Source of the DNA: an uncultured Cohaesibacter sp.
GTDB taxonomy: Bacteria > Pseudomonadota > Alphaproteobacteria > Rhizobiales > Cohaesibacteraceae
NCBI RefSeq assembly: GCF_963662805.1
Contig: NZ_OY759860.1
Coordinates: 1-64,000 of the forward strand
Length of the DNA: 64,000 nucleotides
Direction: 5' to 3'
Shown here: piece by piece, positions 1 to 9,180 of the stretch
How the letters are laid out: each line of letters begins with the position of its first letter
How positions within the stretch are numbered: position 1 is the stretch's first letter
Notes under the pieces: generated by a model
The model's database searches: none
Seen by the model: the letters and a program-made list of their open reading frames with translations, nothing else
Told to the model about the DNA's origin: nothing
Made by a program: the position numbers and the translations under genes

Positions 1-1
1 C

Positions 2-208
2 GGCGTCTATCTGATGATCGTTGTCGAGATGGCGCAGATCACCCCGCCCATCGGCTTCAACCTGTTCGTGCTGCAGGGCATGACGGGCCATGACATTGGC
101 TTCATCGCCAGATCAGCCATTCCCAGCTTTCTGGTGATGTGCCTCTTCGTCGGATTGTTGGTGATATTCCCCGATCTGGCCCTCTGGTTGCCCAGCGTCC
201 TGAAATAG
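2..208 (+). CDS. TRAP transporter large permease (DctM), C-terminal fragment
   Basis: The reading frame is open from base 2, so this is the 3' end of a gene that begins before the window. The residues include the VEMAQITPPIGFNLFVLQG stretch, typical of the last part of DctM/TRAP large permeases (E-x-x-x-I-T-P-P-x-G), followed by a final hydrophobic helix and stop. The family forms the ion-coupled channel of tripartite periplasmic uptake systems. Its substrate cannot be inferred from this fragment. The downstream usp gene follows after about 70 bases and may be co-transcribed; TRAP operons sometimes carry a UspA-type protein. Confidence 0.85.
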   Translation, partial: GVYLMIVVEMAQITPPIGFNLFVLQGMTGHDIGFIARSAIPSFLVMCLFVGLLVIFPDLALWLPSVLK

Positions 209-280
209 GATATTGCGGCAAATACCTATTGTGGCGTATGAGCCTGTCGAATTGTGAGTGACTTGAGTTGGGAGCATGTC

Positions 281-706
281 ATGGTCAACAAGATACTCGT
301 CGCGGTGGATATCGAGCATCGCGACAATGCGATCAAGGCCCTGAAGGAAGCAAAACTGCTGGCTGAAGCGCGCGGGGCGGAGATCCACATCTGTTTCGTG
401 CTGGCCTATGGCTTCTACGACTATGTGAAGCCCTTCCTCGTCGAAGAGGTGCTCAAGGACACCATCGCCCACGTCAAGATGGAACTGGTCGGGATCGTTC
501 GCGACGCGGGCCTGAAGGATGAATTCGTCTATCGTCATGTGCTCAAGGGTGGCGTCCACCAGCAGATCCTGTTGCTCGCCGAAAAGCTCAAGCCGCAATA
601 TATCGTGCTCAATGGCCACAGCCCGGAAGCCACGAGCGGGGTGACCGGACCGGTCACCGCCCAAGTCGCCCGGCTGGCACCCTGCAATCTGCTGATCGTC
701 AAATAG
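281..706 (+). CDS. universal stress protein, UspA family
   Basis: The product is 141 residues and opens with KILVAVDIE, the usual first beta strand and Asp of UspA domains. It ends with the G-(2)-G-(9)-S/T type nucleotide-binding region, here NGHSPEATSGVTGPVTAQVARLA in spaced form, followed by the terminal strand CNLLIVK. I chose ATG 281 because GGAG at 271-274 is well spaced; an upstream GTG at 254 has no site and adds nine non-homologous residues. USPs are cytoplasmic, often ATP-binding stress or transport modulators. Its position behind a TRAP permease suggests a transporter-linked USP. The role is inferred from family only. Confidence 0.85.
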   Translation: MVNKILVAVDIEHRDNAIKALKEAKLLAEARGAEIHICFVLAYGFYDYVKPFLVEEVLKDTIAHVKMELVGIVRDAGLKDEFVYRHVLKGGVHQQILLLAEKLKPQYIVLNGHSPEATSGVTGPVTAQVARLAPCNLLIVK

Positions 707-732
707 GCCAACAGGCTCGTCGAGCGTGAGCG

Positions 733-1563
733 TCAGACCACGTTGCGTTCGCGGTAGGTCTGAAGGAACGAGCGGACACGCGCATCGTCCGGCTCCTTGC
801 CGAACATCTCCGCAGGAGGCACGCAGGTGACGAGCCGTCCGCTGTCCAGAAAGGCCACCCGGTCCGCCACATGGGCAGCAAAGCCCATCTCGTGGGTTAC
901 GACAACCATCGTCATGCCTTCGGCGGCCATTTCTTTCATCACTGTGAGAACTTCACCGACGAGTTCGGGATCGAGAGCCGAGGTTGGCTCGTCGAACAGC
1001 ATCACCCGAGGCTCCATGGCAATGGCGCGGGCAATCGCCACGCGCTGCTGCTGGCCGCCGGACAGGTTGGCTGGATAATTCTCCACCTTGTCCGACAGAT
1101 GCACCTTGGCAAGCGCTTCTCTGGCTTTATCGCGCGCGGCGCTGCGGCTCATGCCTTTGACACTGACGAGAGCCTCGGCGACATTGTCGAGGGCACTCAT
1201 GTGCGGCCAGAGATGGAAATGCTGAAACACCATGCCGATGTTCTGGCGTTGTTTGCGCAGAGCCTCGCCATTGAGGGCCTTGCGCGGATTGGTGTGGCTT
1301 CCCTCGCGCCAGCCGATCAATTCACCATCGAGCCGAACCTCGCCGCCATCATAGGCCTCAAGGAAGTTGAGGCAGCGTAGCAGCGTGCTCTTGCCTGACC
1401 CGGACGGGCCGATGAGGCAAAGCACTTCAGAGCGATGAACCTCAAGCGTGATGTCATGCAAAGCCTCGAAATCATCGAAATACTTGCTCAGATTGCGCAC
1501 CGTGATGATGGCATCCTTGGCGTCTTTGGTATCGGAAGCAGCAGTGGTATCGGACATGGGCAT
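733..1563 (-). CDS. polar amino acid ABC transporter, ATP-binding protein (hut-linked)
   Basis: This is a complete ABC ATPase of about 276 residues: Walker A GPSGSGKST, Q-loop region GMVFQHFHLWPHM, signature LSGGQQQRVAIARA and Walker B VMLFDEPTSALDPE. The HisP/GlnQ-type sequence indicates polar amino acid import. Longer starts exist (to 1623), but ATG 1563 or 1557 avoids a 50-base overlap with the permease gene ending at 1574. It is the last gene of the minus-strand run that starts with hutI, so histidine or a relative is the likely substrate. It converges with usp across a 26-base gap. Energiser of the permease pair at 1574-2896. Confidence 0.92.
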   Translation of the reverse strand: MPMSDTTAASDTKDAKDAIITVRNLSKYFDDFEALHDITLEVHRSEVLCLIGPSGSGKSTLLRCLNFLEAYDGGEVRLDGELIGWREGSHTNPRKALNGEALRKQRQNIGMVFQHFHLWPHMSALDNVAEALVSVKGMSRSAARDKAREALAKVHLSDKVENYPANLSGGQQQRVAIARAIAMEPRVMLFDEPTSALDPELVGEVLTVMKEMAAEGMTMVVVTHEMGFAAHVADRVAFLDSGRLVTCVPPAEMFGKEPDDARVRSFLQTYRERNVV

Positions 1564-1573
1564 ACTCGTGATT

Positions 1574-2233
1574 TCAGGCGCGTTTGAGGTGACGGGTGAC
1601 GCGTTCTTCGACGCGCGCACCAACCCAGCTGGAAGCGACCACCATCAGCCAGTAGAAGAGGGACAGAACCAGGAACGGCTCGACGAAGGTGAATGTCTCG
1701 GACGCCATCGTCTGGGTTTCATAGAGCAGTTCGGGCACGGTGACCACCGACAGGATGGCCGTTTCCTTGGTCAGAATGATGAAGAAGTTTGTGAGCGGCG
1801 CGGTGATCGGAACCAGCATCTGTGGCAGGATGATCTTCCACAAGATGCGTTTCTCAGACATGCCGACGCAGCGCGCAGCCTCGATCTGGCCTTTTGGGAT
1901 CGCGTTGAAGCCGGAGCGGAAGATCTCTGCAAAATAGGGGCTGCCATAGACGATGAAACTGAGGATCCCTGCCTGAACCGGAGACAGCACCAGCCCCACA
2001 TAGGGCCCGCCGTAATAGAGAATGAACAGCTGGATCATGAAGGGCGTGCCGCGAATGATCTCGATATAGGCATAGATCAGCCACTTGAACACTCGTGGCC
2101 CCCAACGATAGATCGCTGCCAGTATAAAGCCGACGATCAGCCCGCCAATCGAGCCGACGAGCCAGCACAGGATCGTGACAGCGAAGCCGGACAAAAGAGC
2201 CGGTCCATAGCGGATGAAGAGTTCGAATTCCAT
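1574..2233 (-). CDS. polar amino acid ABC transporter permease (hut-linked)
   Basis: The 219-residue integral membrane protein is of the HisMQ/GlnP type. It has about five hydrophobic segments, the family sequence EIIRGTPFMIQLFILYYGGPYVG after the second helix, and the cytoplasmic EAA loop GQIEAARCVGMSEKRILWKIILPQ that docks on the ATPase. It starts at ATG 2233, ten bases after the stop of the other permease, so the two are translationally linked. Together they would form the heterodimeric channel of the importer encoded behind hutU. Substrate specificity rests on context. Confidence 0.92.
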   Translation of the reverse strand: MEFELFIRYGPALLSGFAVTILCWLVGSIGGLIVGFILAAIYRWGPRVFKWLIYAYIEIIRGTPFMIQLFILYYGGPYVGLVLSPVQAGILSFIVYGSPYFAEIFRSGFNAIPKGQIEAARCVGMSEKRILWKIILPQMLVPITAPLTNFFIILTKETAILSVVTVPELLYETQTMASETFTFVEPFLVLSLFYWLMVVASSWVGARVEERVTRHLKRA

Positions 2234-2242
2234 GGCTGCCTC

Positions 2243-2896
2243 CTATCCGACCTGAAGTTTCTTCTCGGCCAGACGGCCGATCAGGGACAGGACCCAGTTG
2301 ATGACGAAATAGATCACGGCCGCTGCAATGTAGATCTCGAGCGGGCGATAGGTCTCACCGGTGATATTCTGCGAAATGCGGGTCAGCTCACCAATGCCGA
2401 CGACCGAGGCAAGGGAGGAAACCTTGACCAAGAGGATCAGTTCGTTGATCAGCGAAGGAAGGCCAATGCGGACGGCCTGCGGCACCAAAATGCGGCGCCA
2501 GAGCGAGAAGGACGGGATACCAAGCGCATAAGCCGCTTCGGTCTGACCGGCTGGGATCGACTGCAGCGCACCGCGTAGGATCTCTGCCGTATAGGCCGCC
2601 GAACACATGCCGACCGCTAGGATCGCCGCCTGAATGGCAGGGAGATCGAGGCCGACATAGGGCAGCATGTAATAGAACATCAGAAGCTGGACGAGCAGCG
2701 GCACGCCGCGAAAGAAGCTGATGTAGATCCGTGCAAGACTGCTCAGGATCGGCCCCTTCGATAGGCGGGCAGCACAAATGAAAATGCCCCAGACGAGGCT
2801 GATGGCCATGCCGGCGACAGAAATCAGGATCGTCCAGCGGGCCGCAGCCAGAAGATAGGGCAGATTGTGCCAGATTGTTTCGAACGAGAAATTCAT
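2243..2896 (-). CDS. polar amino acid ABC transporter permease (hut-linked)
   Basis: HisMQ-family permease of about 217 residues with the motif FFRGVPLLVQLLMFYYMLPYVG and EAA loop GQTEAAYALGIPSFSLWRRILVPQ. The track of hydrophobic segments matches its partner at 1574-2233. ATG 2896 gives the conventional N terminus MNFSFETIWHNLPYLL; ATGs at 2911 and 2926 in the same frame are possible and none has a strong ribosome site. It lies 155 bases downstream of the binding-protein gene, separated from it by a strong hairpin, as is common where the binding protein must be made in excess. Confidence 0.9.
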   Translation of the reverse strand: MNFSFETIWHNLPYLLAAARWTILISVAGMAISLVWGIFICAARLSKGPILSSLARIYISFFRGVPLLVQLLMFYYMLPYVGLDLPAIQAAILAVGMCSAAYTAEILRGALQSIPAGQTEAAYALGIPSFSLWRRILVPQAVRIGLPSLINELILLVKVSSLASVVGIGELTRISQNITGETYRPLEIYIAAAVIYFVINWVLSLIGRLAEKKLQVG

Positions 2897-3011
2897 CTCA
2901 TCATCATCCATTCGACCCGCGGGCACTTGAGGCAGTCATTGCCAGAAGAGGGTCCCGGATCGCTGTGGCCCCGGAGCGACAGGCTCCAAAACAGGCGGCG
3001 GACAAAGAGCT

Positions 3012-3040
3012 GCGCCCGGAAGGTAAAACCCTCCGGGCGC
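3012..3040 (-). other. intercistronic hairpin between binding protein and permease genes
   Basis: Bases 3012-3020 (GCGCCCGGA) pair perfectly with 3032-3040, and two more GC pairs plus one wobble extend the stem inward around a short loop. There is no good T-run on the minus strand. It lies just after the stop of the binding-protein gene. Such hairpins usually act as partial terminators or protect the upstream message 3' end, raising binding protein over permease. The function is inferred. Confidence 0.7.
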
Positions 3041-3051
3041 TTGTGGCTTGA

Positions 3052-3870
3052 TTATTTGACATCCGGCATGGTGGTCGGCAGCTCAGGAGCAGTACCGAGC
3101 CACTTTTCGTTGATGGCCTGAAGACGGCCATCTTCATGCATCTTCAGGATCGCTTCGTTGATCGCTGCGATCAGGGAAGCGGCTTCTTCGCCACCCGGAG
3201 CAACCCAACCGAAGTATTTCGGCTCGCCGAACGGAGGCATGACCATTTCGAAGATGCCTTTGCGCTGAACGGCAGCATAGCCCATCAGAGGAGCAGAGTT
3301 GGCAACGGCAGAAATACGGCCAGCAGCGAGGTCGGCAAGCGCTTCGTCGATATTGACATATTCACGTGCGTCGATCGGCTCTGGAAGGGTTTCCGAGAAG
3401 GCTTTGAGCTGCTCGAGCTGAGCGGAGCCTTTCTGGGAGCCAACGGCCTTGCCAGCAACGTCTTCCGGCTTGGTGATGCTGTCGTCGCCGGCTTTCTTGG
3501 CCAGAGCAACGGTGGCGTTGCCGATCGGCAGGGTGAAGCTGTAACGCTGCATGCGTTCTGCGGTGATGGTGACAGGTGCGTTGACGAAATCGAATTTGCC
3601 AGCTTCCAGACCCGGCAGGATCGACTGCCATGGCAGGTCGAGGAATTCGACTTCGACGCCCAGTTCCTTGGCAACTTCAGTGAAGAGATCGTGGCAGATG
3701 CCCTGATATTCGCCATCCTTGAGAATGTCGAACGGAGCATAGTGCATTTCGGTTGCAGCGACGATTTTGCCTTTGGCCTTGATGTCGGCCAGAAGGTCGG
3801 CCTGCGCGGTACTGGCAAGGCCAAGACCGAAGGCGGCAGCAGCAACAATGCTGAAGAAGGTCCGTTTCAT
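3052..3870 (-). CDS. amino acid ABC transporter, periplasmic substrate-binding protein (hut-linked)
   Basis: The 272-residue product has a Sec signal peptide ending about residue 24 (VAAAAFGLGLASTAQA) and a mature domain of the SBP_bac_3 family: DLLADIKAKGKIV at the start, then YAPFDI, GICHDLFTEVAKELG and DFVNAPVTITAERM. It binds the ligand in the periplasm and delivers it to the two permeases downstream. It follows hutU by 55 bases on the same strand, which argues for histidine, urocanate or another pathway intermediate as ligand. The family alone does not decide which. Confidence 0.92.
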   Translation of the reverse strand: MKRTFFSIVAAAAFGLGLASTAQADLLADIKAKGKIVAATEMHYAPFDILKDGEYQGICHDLFTEVAKELGVEVEFLDLPWQSILPGLEAGKFDFVNAPVTITAERMQRYSFTLPIGNATVALAKKAGDDSITKPEDVAGKAVGSQKGSAQLEQLKAFSETLPEPIDAREYVNIDEALADLAAGRISAVANSAPLMGYAAVQRKGIFEMVMPPFGEPKYFGWVAPGGEEAASLIAAINEAILKMHEDGRLQAINEKWLGTAPELPTTMPDVK

Positions 3871-3925
3871 GTGTTCTGTTCTCCTGAGAGGTTATCTGAG
3901 AGGTGATTGATTGTTTTTTATTCTA

Positions 3926-5602
3926 TTATTTGCCCGGAAGGATCCCGGGGAGGTTCAGATTGTGTTCTTTTGCACAATCAAGTGCGATTTCATATCCAGC
4001 ATCGGCATGACGCATCACACCGGTTGCCGGATCGTTCCAGAGCACGCGGCCGATGCGTTCCTTTGCATCGTCCGTGCCATCACAACAGATGACCATGCCT
4101 GAATGCTGGGAGAAGCCCATGCCGACCCCGCCGCCGTGATGCAGCGACACCCAGGTCGCGCCCGACGCGGTATTGAGCAGGGCATTGAGCAGCGGCCAGT
4201 CAGAGACAGCGTCCGAGCCGTCCCTCATGGCTTCGGTCTCCCTGTTCGGGGAGGCAACCGAGCCGCTGTCCAAGTGATCGCGTCCGATGACCACCGGAGC
4301 CTTCAACTCGCCGGTGCGCACCATTTCGTTGAAGGCAAGGCCGAGACGATGACGCTGGCCAAGACCGACCCAGCAGATGCGGGCGGGCAAACCCTGAAAC
4401 GCGATACGGTCGCGCGCCATGTCGAGCCAGTTGTGCAGGTGCGGATCATCAGGGATGAGTTCCTTCACCTTGGCGTCGGTCTTGTAGATGTCTTCCGGAT
4501 CGCCGGACAGCGCGGCCCAGCGAAACGGCCCGATGCCCTTGCAGAACAGCGGGCGGATATAAGCCGGCACGAAACCGGGGAAGGCAAAGGCATTCTCAAG
4601 GCCTTCGTCGAGCGCCACCTGACGGATATTGTTGCCATAATCAAGCGTTGGGATGCCCATGTTCCAGAAGGCGACCATGGCTTCCACATGCTCGCGCATC
4701 GAAGCCCGGGCGGCTTTCTCGACGCCCTTGGGATCGCTTTCCTGCTTCTCGCGCCATTCGGCGACAGTCCAGCCTTTGGGCAGATAGCCATGCACCGGAT
4801 CATGGGCCGATGTCTGGTCGGTCACGATGTCCGGCCTGATGCCGCGGGCGACCAGTTCGGGGAAGATGTCGGCAGCATTGCCCAACAGGCCAACGGACTT
4901 GGCTTCGCCTGCCTTGGTCCATGTGTCGATCATGGCGAGCGCTTCGTCGAGCGAATGGGCCTTCTCGTCCACATAGCGGGTGCGGAGGCGAAAATCGATG
5001 CGGCTCTCGTCGCATTCGACGGCGAGACAACAGGCCCCTGCCATGACGGCTGCAAGAGGCTGGGCGCCGCCCATACCGCCAAGACCGCCGGTGAGGATCC
5101 ATTTGCCCTTGAGATCGCCGCCATAATGCTGACGACCGGCCTCGGCAAAGGTCTCGTAGGTGCCCTGAACGATCCCCTGCGCCCCGATATAGATCCACGA
5201 CCCGGCGGTCATCTGGCCATACATGGCGAGCCCTTTCTTGTCGAGCTCGTTGAAATGGTCCCAGTTGGCCCAGTGGGGCACAAGGTTGGAGTTGGCGATC
5301 AGAACGCGCGGCGCGTCCTTGTGGGTGCGGAAGACACCAACCGGCTTTCCGGACTGCACCAGCAGCGTTTCGGTGTCCTCGAGGGTCTTGAGGGTCTCGG
5401 TGATCTTGTCGAAATCGTCCCACGTCCGGGCCGCCCGGCCAATCCCGCCATAAACCACGAGCTCGTGCGGACGCTCGGCCACATCAGGATGCAGATTGTT
5501 CATCAGCATCCGAAGGGGCGCCTCGGTCAGCCAGGACTTGGCATTCAGCTCGGGGCCGGTTGGCGGGAAAATGTCGCGGGCATTGTGGCGACGATCAACC
5601 AT
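3926..5602 (-). CDS. hutU: urocanate hydratase
   Basis: The 558-residue product matches HutU throughout. It converts urocanate to 4-imidazolone-5-propionate with a tightly bound NAD+. Visible signatures are the Gly-rich WILTGGLGGMGGAQ dinucleotide site, the active-site Cys in ARICWVGLGQRHRLGLA and the SLHHGGGVGMGFSQHSG block near the end. ATG 5602 is preceded by GAGGAG at a good distance; the in-frame start at 5638 lacks a site and would overlap hutG. It lies third downstream of hutI in the minus-strand hut operon and is followed by the transporter genes. Size is normal for the family. Confidence 0.97.
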   Translation of the reverse strand: MVDRRHNARDIFPPTGPELNAKSWLTEAPLRMLMNNLHPDVAERPHELVVYGGIGRAARTWDDFDKITETLKTLEDTETLLVQSGKPVGVFRTHKDAPRVLIANSNLVPHWANWDHFNELDKKGLAMYGQMTAGSWIYIGAQGIVQGTYETFAEAGRQHYGGDLKGKWILTGGLGGMGGAQPLAAVMAGACCLAVECDESRIDFRLRTRYVDEKAHSLDEALAMIDTWTKAGEAKSVGLLGNAADIFPELVARGIRPDIVTDQTSAHDPVHGYLPKGWTVAEWREKQESDPKGVEKAARASMREHVEAMVAFWNMGIPTLDYGNNIRQVALDEGLENAFAFPGFVPAYIRPLFCKGIGPFRWAALSGDPEDIYKTDAKVKELIPDDPHLHNWLDMARDRIAFQGLPARICWVGLGQRHRLGLAFNEMVRTGELKAPVVIGRDHLDSGSVASPNRETEAMRDGSDAVSDWPLLNALLNTASGATWVSLHHGGGVGMGFSQHSGMVICCDGTDDAKERIGRVLWNDPATGVMRHADAGYEIALDCAKEHNLNLPGILPGK

Positions 5603-5619
5603 CGTGATCTCCTCAGATC

Positions 5620-6435
5620 TTATACTTCTAGTTCGCACATGAGCAGATCCGGCTTGAGCGCTTCCAGATCGTGAAGGATGGCCTTCAGATGGGCGCGCAG
5701 GCGAAAGGCTTTCTGCTCGTCATAATCAAAGGGTGGAAATTCTGATGTCAGATGAGTGTCCTGTGCCAGTTCCATCTGGATGGCATGGACGCCCTCTTCC
5801 GGTTTGCCGTAGTGACGGGTGGTCCACCCGCCTTTGAAACGGCCATTTAACACAGCAGTGTATCCGTCTGCCGCGCTTGCGTGGCCATAGACCGAGCCTT
5901 CCACGCGCAGATCGCAAGTGGTGCCGAGATTGGTGCCGACGTTGAAGTCGGGCAGCTTGCCGTTGAACAGGAAAGGAATGTGCGAGCGGATGGAGTGGCA
6001 ATCATAAAGGATTGCGACCCCGTGCTTTTCCTTGACCCGCTGGATCTGACCCAGAAGGGCTTCGTGATAGGGGGCGTGAAAAGACTGGCGTCGCCATTCG
6101 ATCTCTTCCGCGTTCGGTTCCATGCCGTCATGATAGATCGGCGTTCCGTCAAAGTCGGTCGTCGAGCACAGGCCCGTGGTGTTCTGCCCCGGATAAAGCG
6201 ACTCGCCTTCGGGGTCGCGGTTCGCGTCGACGACATAACGGTGGAAGTTGGCCTTGACCATCGTTGCGCCGGGCAACAGGTCAGTATAGAGCCGGTCCAC
6301 ATGCCAGTCTGTGTCCGCCATGGTGCGGCCGGTGTCGTTGAGCTTGTTCCAGATCTCTTCGGGAATGAAAGTCCCCACGTGCGGCAGGCCAAGAATGATC
6401 GGACTGTCGCCCTCGATAACGTCAAACGGTTCCAT
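5620..6435 (-). CDS. hutG: N-formylglutamate deformylase
   Basis: The 271-residue product belongs to the N-formylglutamate amidohydrolase family (PF05013). It shows GDSPIILGLPHVGTFIP at the N terminus, DTDWHVDRLY, YVVDANRDP and ILYDCHSIRS, with His and Asp/Glu metal ligands spaced as in HutG. It releases glutamate and formate in the last step of the HutF-dependent pathway; hutF itself is present at 9321. I chose ATG 6435 (GGAG upstream), which overlaps the end of hutH by 14 bases and suggests translational coupling. The longer start at 6489 would lie deep inside hutH. Confidence 0.95.
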   Translation of the reverse strand: MEPFDVIEGDSPIILGLPHVGTFIPEEIWNKLNDTGRTMADTDWHVDRLYTDLLPGATMVKANFHRYVVDANRDPEGESLYPGQNTTGLCSTTDFDGTPIYHDGMEPNAEEIEWRRQSFHAPYHEALLGQIQRVKEKHGVAILYDCHSIRSHIPFLFNGKLPDFNVGTNLGTTCDLRVEGSVYGHASAADGYTAVLNGRFKGGWTTRHYGKPEEGVHAIQMELAQDTHLTSEFPPFDYDEQKAFRLRAHLKAILHDLEALKPDLLMCELEV

Positions 6436-7978
6436 GTGGCATCTCCAGACTGAGCAGATAGTTAATGGAGACCACTTTGACCAATTCACGCGTACTGATC
6501 AACCGGCTAGCTTCAGCAAGATCGGGTGCGAGGTAGCGATCGCTCTCAAGAGACGGGATGTGATTACGCAATTTTGACAGGATATTCTGGAGGGCAGGAC
6601 TGGTTTTCAGCGGCATGCGATATTCGACCCCGAGGCCCGCGCACAAAAGCTCGACACCCAGAATATGTGAGAGATTGTCGACCATACGTCCAAGTCGGCG
6701 TCCGCCGTGGGCGGCCATGGAAACATGGTCCTCCTGATTGGCACTGGTGGGTGTAGAATCGGTCGAGCAGGGGTTGGCCAGATGCTTGTTCTCGCTCATA
6801 AGGGCAGCAGTGGTGACCTCCGCGATCATCAGGCCGGAATTGAGGCCGGGGTCCTTGGCAAGGAATGGTGGCAGGTCGAATGACAGGGTCGGGTCGACCA
6901 TCAGGGCGATGCGGCGTTGGGCGATCGCGCCGATTTCGGCAACCGCCAGCGCGATCTGGTCGGCAGCAAAGGCGACCGGTTCGGCGTGGAAGTTGCCGCC
7001 CGAAACGATCCGGTCCGCCTCGATCAGCACCAGCGGGTTGTCGGTCGCTGCATTGGCTTCGATCCTGAGGGTCGTGCCCGCCATACGCAACAGGTCGACA
7101 CAGGCGCCAACCACCTGCGGCTGGCAGCGGATGCAATAGGGATCCTGAACCCGCGTGTCTCCCTCGCGATGGCTCTCGCGGATTTCCGAGCCCTCCATCA
7201 GCTCGCGCATGATGCTGGCAACCTCGATCTGGCCCGGCTGGCCCCGAAGGGCATGAATTTCCGGCAACAGGGGAGCCGTCGAACCCATGATAGCGTCGGT
7301 GGAAAGAGACGCGGTCACGAGACAGGCTTCCGCCATGCGCAGAGCGCCGAAGAGGCCGACGAGGGCGAATGCGGTTGAGACTTGCGTGCCGTTGATGAGG
7401 CCAAGGCCTTCCTTGGGGCCAAGCACAACCGGCGTGAGGCCAGCCTTTGCCAGTGCCTTGTCGCCGGGCAGGCGTTCGCCGTCGACGATGGCTTCGCCAG
7501 CCCCGATCAGTACCGCCGTCATGTGAGCAAGGGGAGCAAGGTCGCCGGACGCGCCAACCGAGCCCTGACTCGGGATCACCGGGGTCACGCCTTTCGCAAG
7601 GCAATTCTCGATCAGTTCGAGAATCTCCCAGCGGACCCCGGATGCCCCGCGTGCAAGGGAAAGCAGCTTCAGGGTCATGATCAGACGCACCGTCGCCGCA
7701 TCAAGCTCTTCACCCACTCCGCAGCAGTGCGAGAGGATCAGATTGCGCTGAAGCGTTGCCGTATCCTTGGGAGCGATCTTGACACTGGCGAGTTTGCCAA
7801 AGCCTGTGTTGACCCCATAGACAGCCTCATCACCATTGGCAGCGGCAGCGACCCGCGCGGCGGCTTCCTCAATGGCAGGACGGGCGCTGCGATCAATGCT
7901 GACCGCGAGACCCTCACGATAGATCGCTTCGAGTTCGGACAGGGTGACCGTGCCGGGAACAAGCGTCACTGAACGCAT
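6422..7978 (-). CDS. hutH: histidine ammonia-lyase
   Basis: The 518-residue product deaminates L-histidine to urocanate. The Ala143-Ser144-Gly145 triad in GSVGASGDLAPLAHM makes the MIO electrophile. Other conserved blocks are VYGVNTGFGKLA, the KEGLGLINGTQ region and QDPYCIRCQPQVVG. ATG 7978 has GGAGG seven bases upstream and overlaps the hutI stop by 13 bases; the longer start at 8032 adds unrelated residues. It is the second gene of the hutIHGU operon. Length is within the usual 500-520 range and nothing is missing. Confidence 0.97.
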   Translation of the reverse strand: MRSVTLVPGTVTLSELEAIYREGLAVSIDRSARPAIEEAAARVAAAANGDEAVYGVNTGFGKLASVKIAPKDTATLQRNLILSHCCGVGEELDAATVRLIMTLKLLSLARGASGVRWEILELIENCLAKGVTPVIPSQGSVGASGDLAPLAHMTAVLIGAGEAIVDGERLPGDKALAKAGLTPVVLGPKEGLGLINGTQVSTAFALVGLFGALRMAEACLVTASLSTDAIMGSTAPLLPEIHALRGQPGQIEVASIMRELMEGSEIRESHREGDTRVQDPYCIRCQPQVVGACVDLLRMAGTTLRIEANAATDNPLVLIEADRIVSGGNFHAEPVAFAADQIALAVAEIGAIAQRRIALMVDPTLSFDLPPFLAKDPGLNSGLMIAEVTTAALMSENKHLANPCSTDSTPTSANQEDHVSMAAHGGRRLGRMVDNLSHILGVELLCAGLGVEYRMPLKTSPALQNILSKLRNHIPSLESDRYLAPDLAEASRLISTRELVKVVSINYLLSLEMPHGTV

Positions 7979-9180
7979 GGGGTGCCTCCGAAGTAGCGCT
8001 TGGCGAGCGGATTGAAGCCGATGCGATAGCAAAGCTCGGCGGGGTGGGACGCATCCCAGATGTTGAGGTCGGCACGCAGACCCTGTTTCAACATGCCACG
8101 ATCGTCAAGACCCAATGCCTTGGCGGCATTGCGGGTTACGCCCGCGAGCGCTTCTTCCGGCGTCAGGCGGAACAGGGTGCAGGCCATGTTGAGCGTCAAC
8201 AGCAGCGAGGTCAGAGGCGAGGTGCCGGGATTGCAGTCGGTCGCAATGGCGAGGCTGACATCATGCTTGCGGATGAGGTCGACCGGCGGATATTGAGTCT
8301 CGCGCAGGGTGTAGAAGGCGCCGGGCAGCAGCACCGCGACAGTATCGGAGGCTGCCATCGCCATCACTCCCGCCTCGTCGAGATATTCGAGGTGATCGGC
8401 GGACAGAGCGCCGTAGGAGGCCGCAAGAGCCGCGCCACCAAGATTGGAGAGCTGTTCGGCATGGAGCTTGACCGGCAGGCCGAGCGCCTTGGCCTTGTCG
8501 AAGACCTGCGCGATTTCGCTGGTGCTGAAGGCGATGCCTTCGCAGAAGCCGTCAACCACATCAACCAGCCCCTCGGCATGGGCAAGCTCAAGGCCGGGAA
8601 GAACAACCTCATCGAGATAGCCCTGCTGATTGCCCTTGTATTCCGCCGGGGTTGCGTGGGCGGCGAGATAAGTGGTGGACACGGTGATGTCACGCAACTC
8701 GCCGATCTTGCGCGCCACCCGCAGCATCCGCAATTCGCTCTCGATGTCGAGGCCGTAGCCGGACTTGATTTCAAGGGTCGTGACACCTTCGGCGATCAGG
8801 GTGTCAACGCGCTTGAGTGCCGTTGCGAGTAGCTCGTCCTCGCTCGCGGCACGGGTTGCCGTAACCGTCGAGACGATGCCGCCACCGGCCCGCGCGATCT
8901 CCTCATAGCTTGCCCCTTCGAGGCGCATTTCAAACTCGCGCGCGCGGTTGCCGCCAAAGACAACATGGGTGTGACAATCGATGAGGGCGGGGGTAACGAG
9001 GGAGCCGTTGAGGTCTTTTTGAGGCCAGTCGGCGTGGATCGCCGGCAGCTCTGCTTCCGGGCCGCAAAAGACGATGACGCCGTCTTCGATAGCGAGAGCC
9101 CCATCGGCGATCAGGCCATAGGAGATATCACCTGGCATCATGGTTGCCAACGTGGCATTTTTCAAAACGAAATGTGTCAC
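7966..9180 (-). CDS. hutI: imidazolonepropionase
   Basis: The 404-residue amidohydrolase hydrolyses 4-imidazolone-5-propionate to N-formimino-glutamate. The HxH metal motif is in LIDCHTHVVFGGNRAREFEMR (spaced), followed by the substrate loop GGIVSTVTATR, LHAEQLSNLGG and the late ATDCNPGTS. A GTG at 9180 gives the usual length; the ATG at 9234 has no ribosome site and lies in the AT-rich promoter region. It is the first gene of the minus-strand hut operon, divergent from hutF. Start choice is less certain than identity. Confidence 0.95.
   Translation of the reverse strand: MTHFVLKNATLATMMPGDISYGLIADGALAIEDGVIVFCGPEAELPAIHADWPQKDLNGSLVTPALIDCHTHVVFGGNRAREFEMRLEGASYEEIARAGGGIVSTVTATRAASEDELLATALKRVDTLIAEGVTTLEIKSGYGLDIESELRMLRVARKIGELRDITVSTTYLAAHATPAEYKGNQQGYLDEVVLPGLELAHAEGLVDVVDGFCEGIAFSTSEIAQVFDKAKALGLPVKLHAEQLSNLGGAALAASYGALSADHLEYLDEAGVMAMAASDTVAVLLPGAFYTLRETQYPPVDLIRKHDVSLAIATDCNPGTSPLTSLLLTLNMACTLFRLTPEEALAGVTRNAAKALGLDDRGMLKQGLRADLNIWDASHPAELCYRIGFNPLAKRYFGGTPCVQ

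Noticed and set aside
4103..5674. 523-codon open frame antisense to hutU
   Set aside because: It mirrors the codon pattern of hutU, has no domain I recognise, and hutU is certain.
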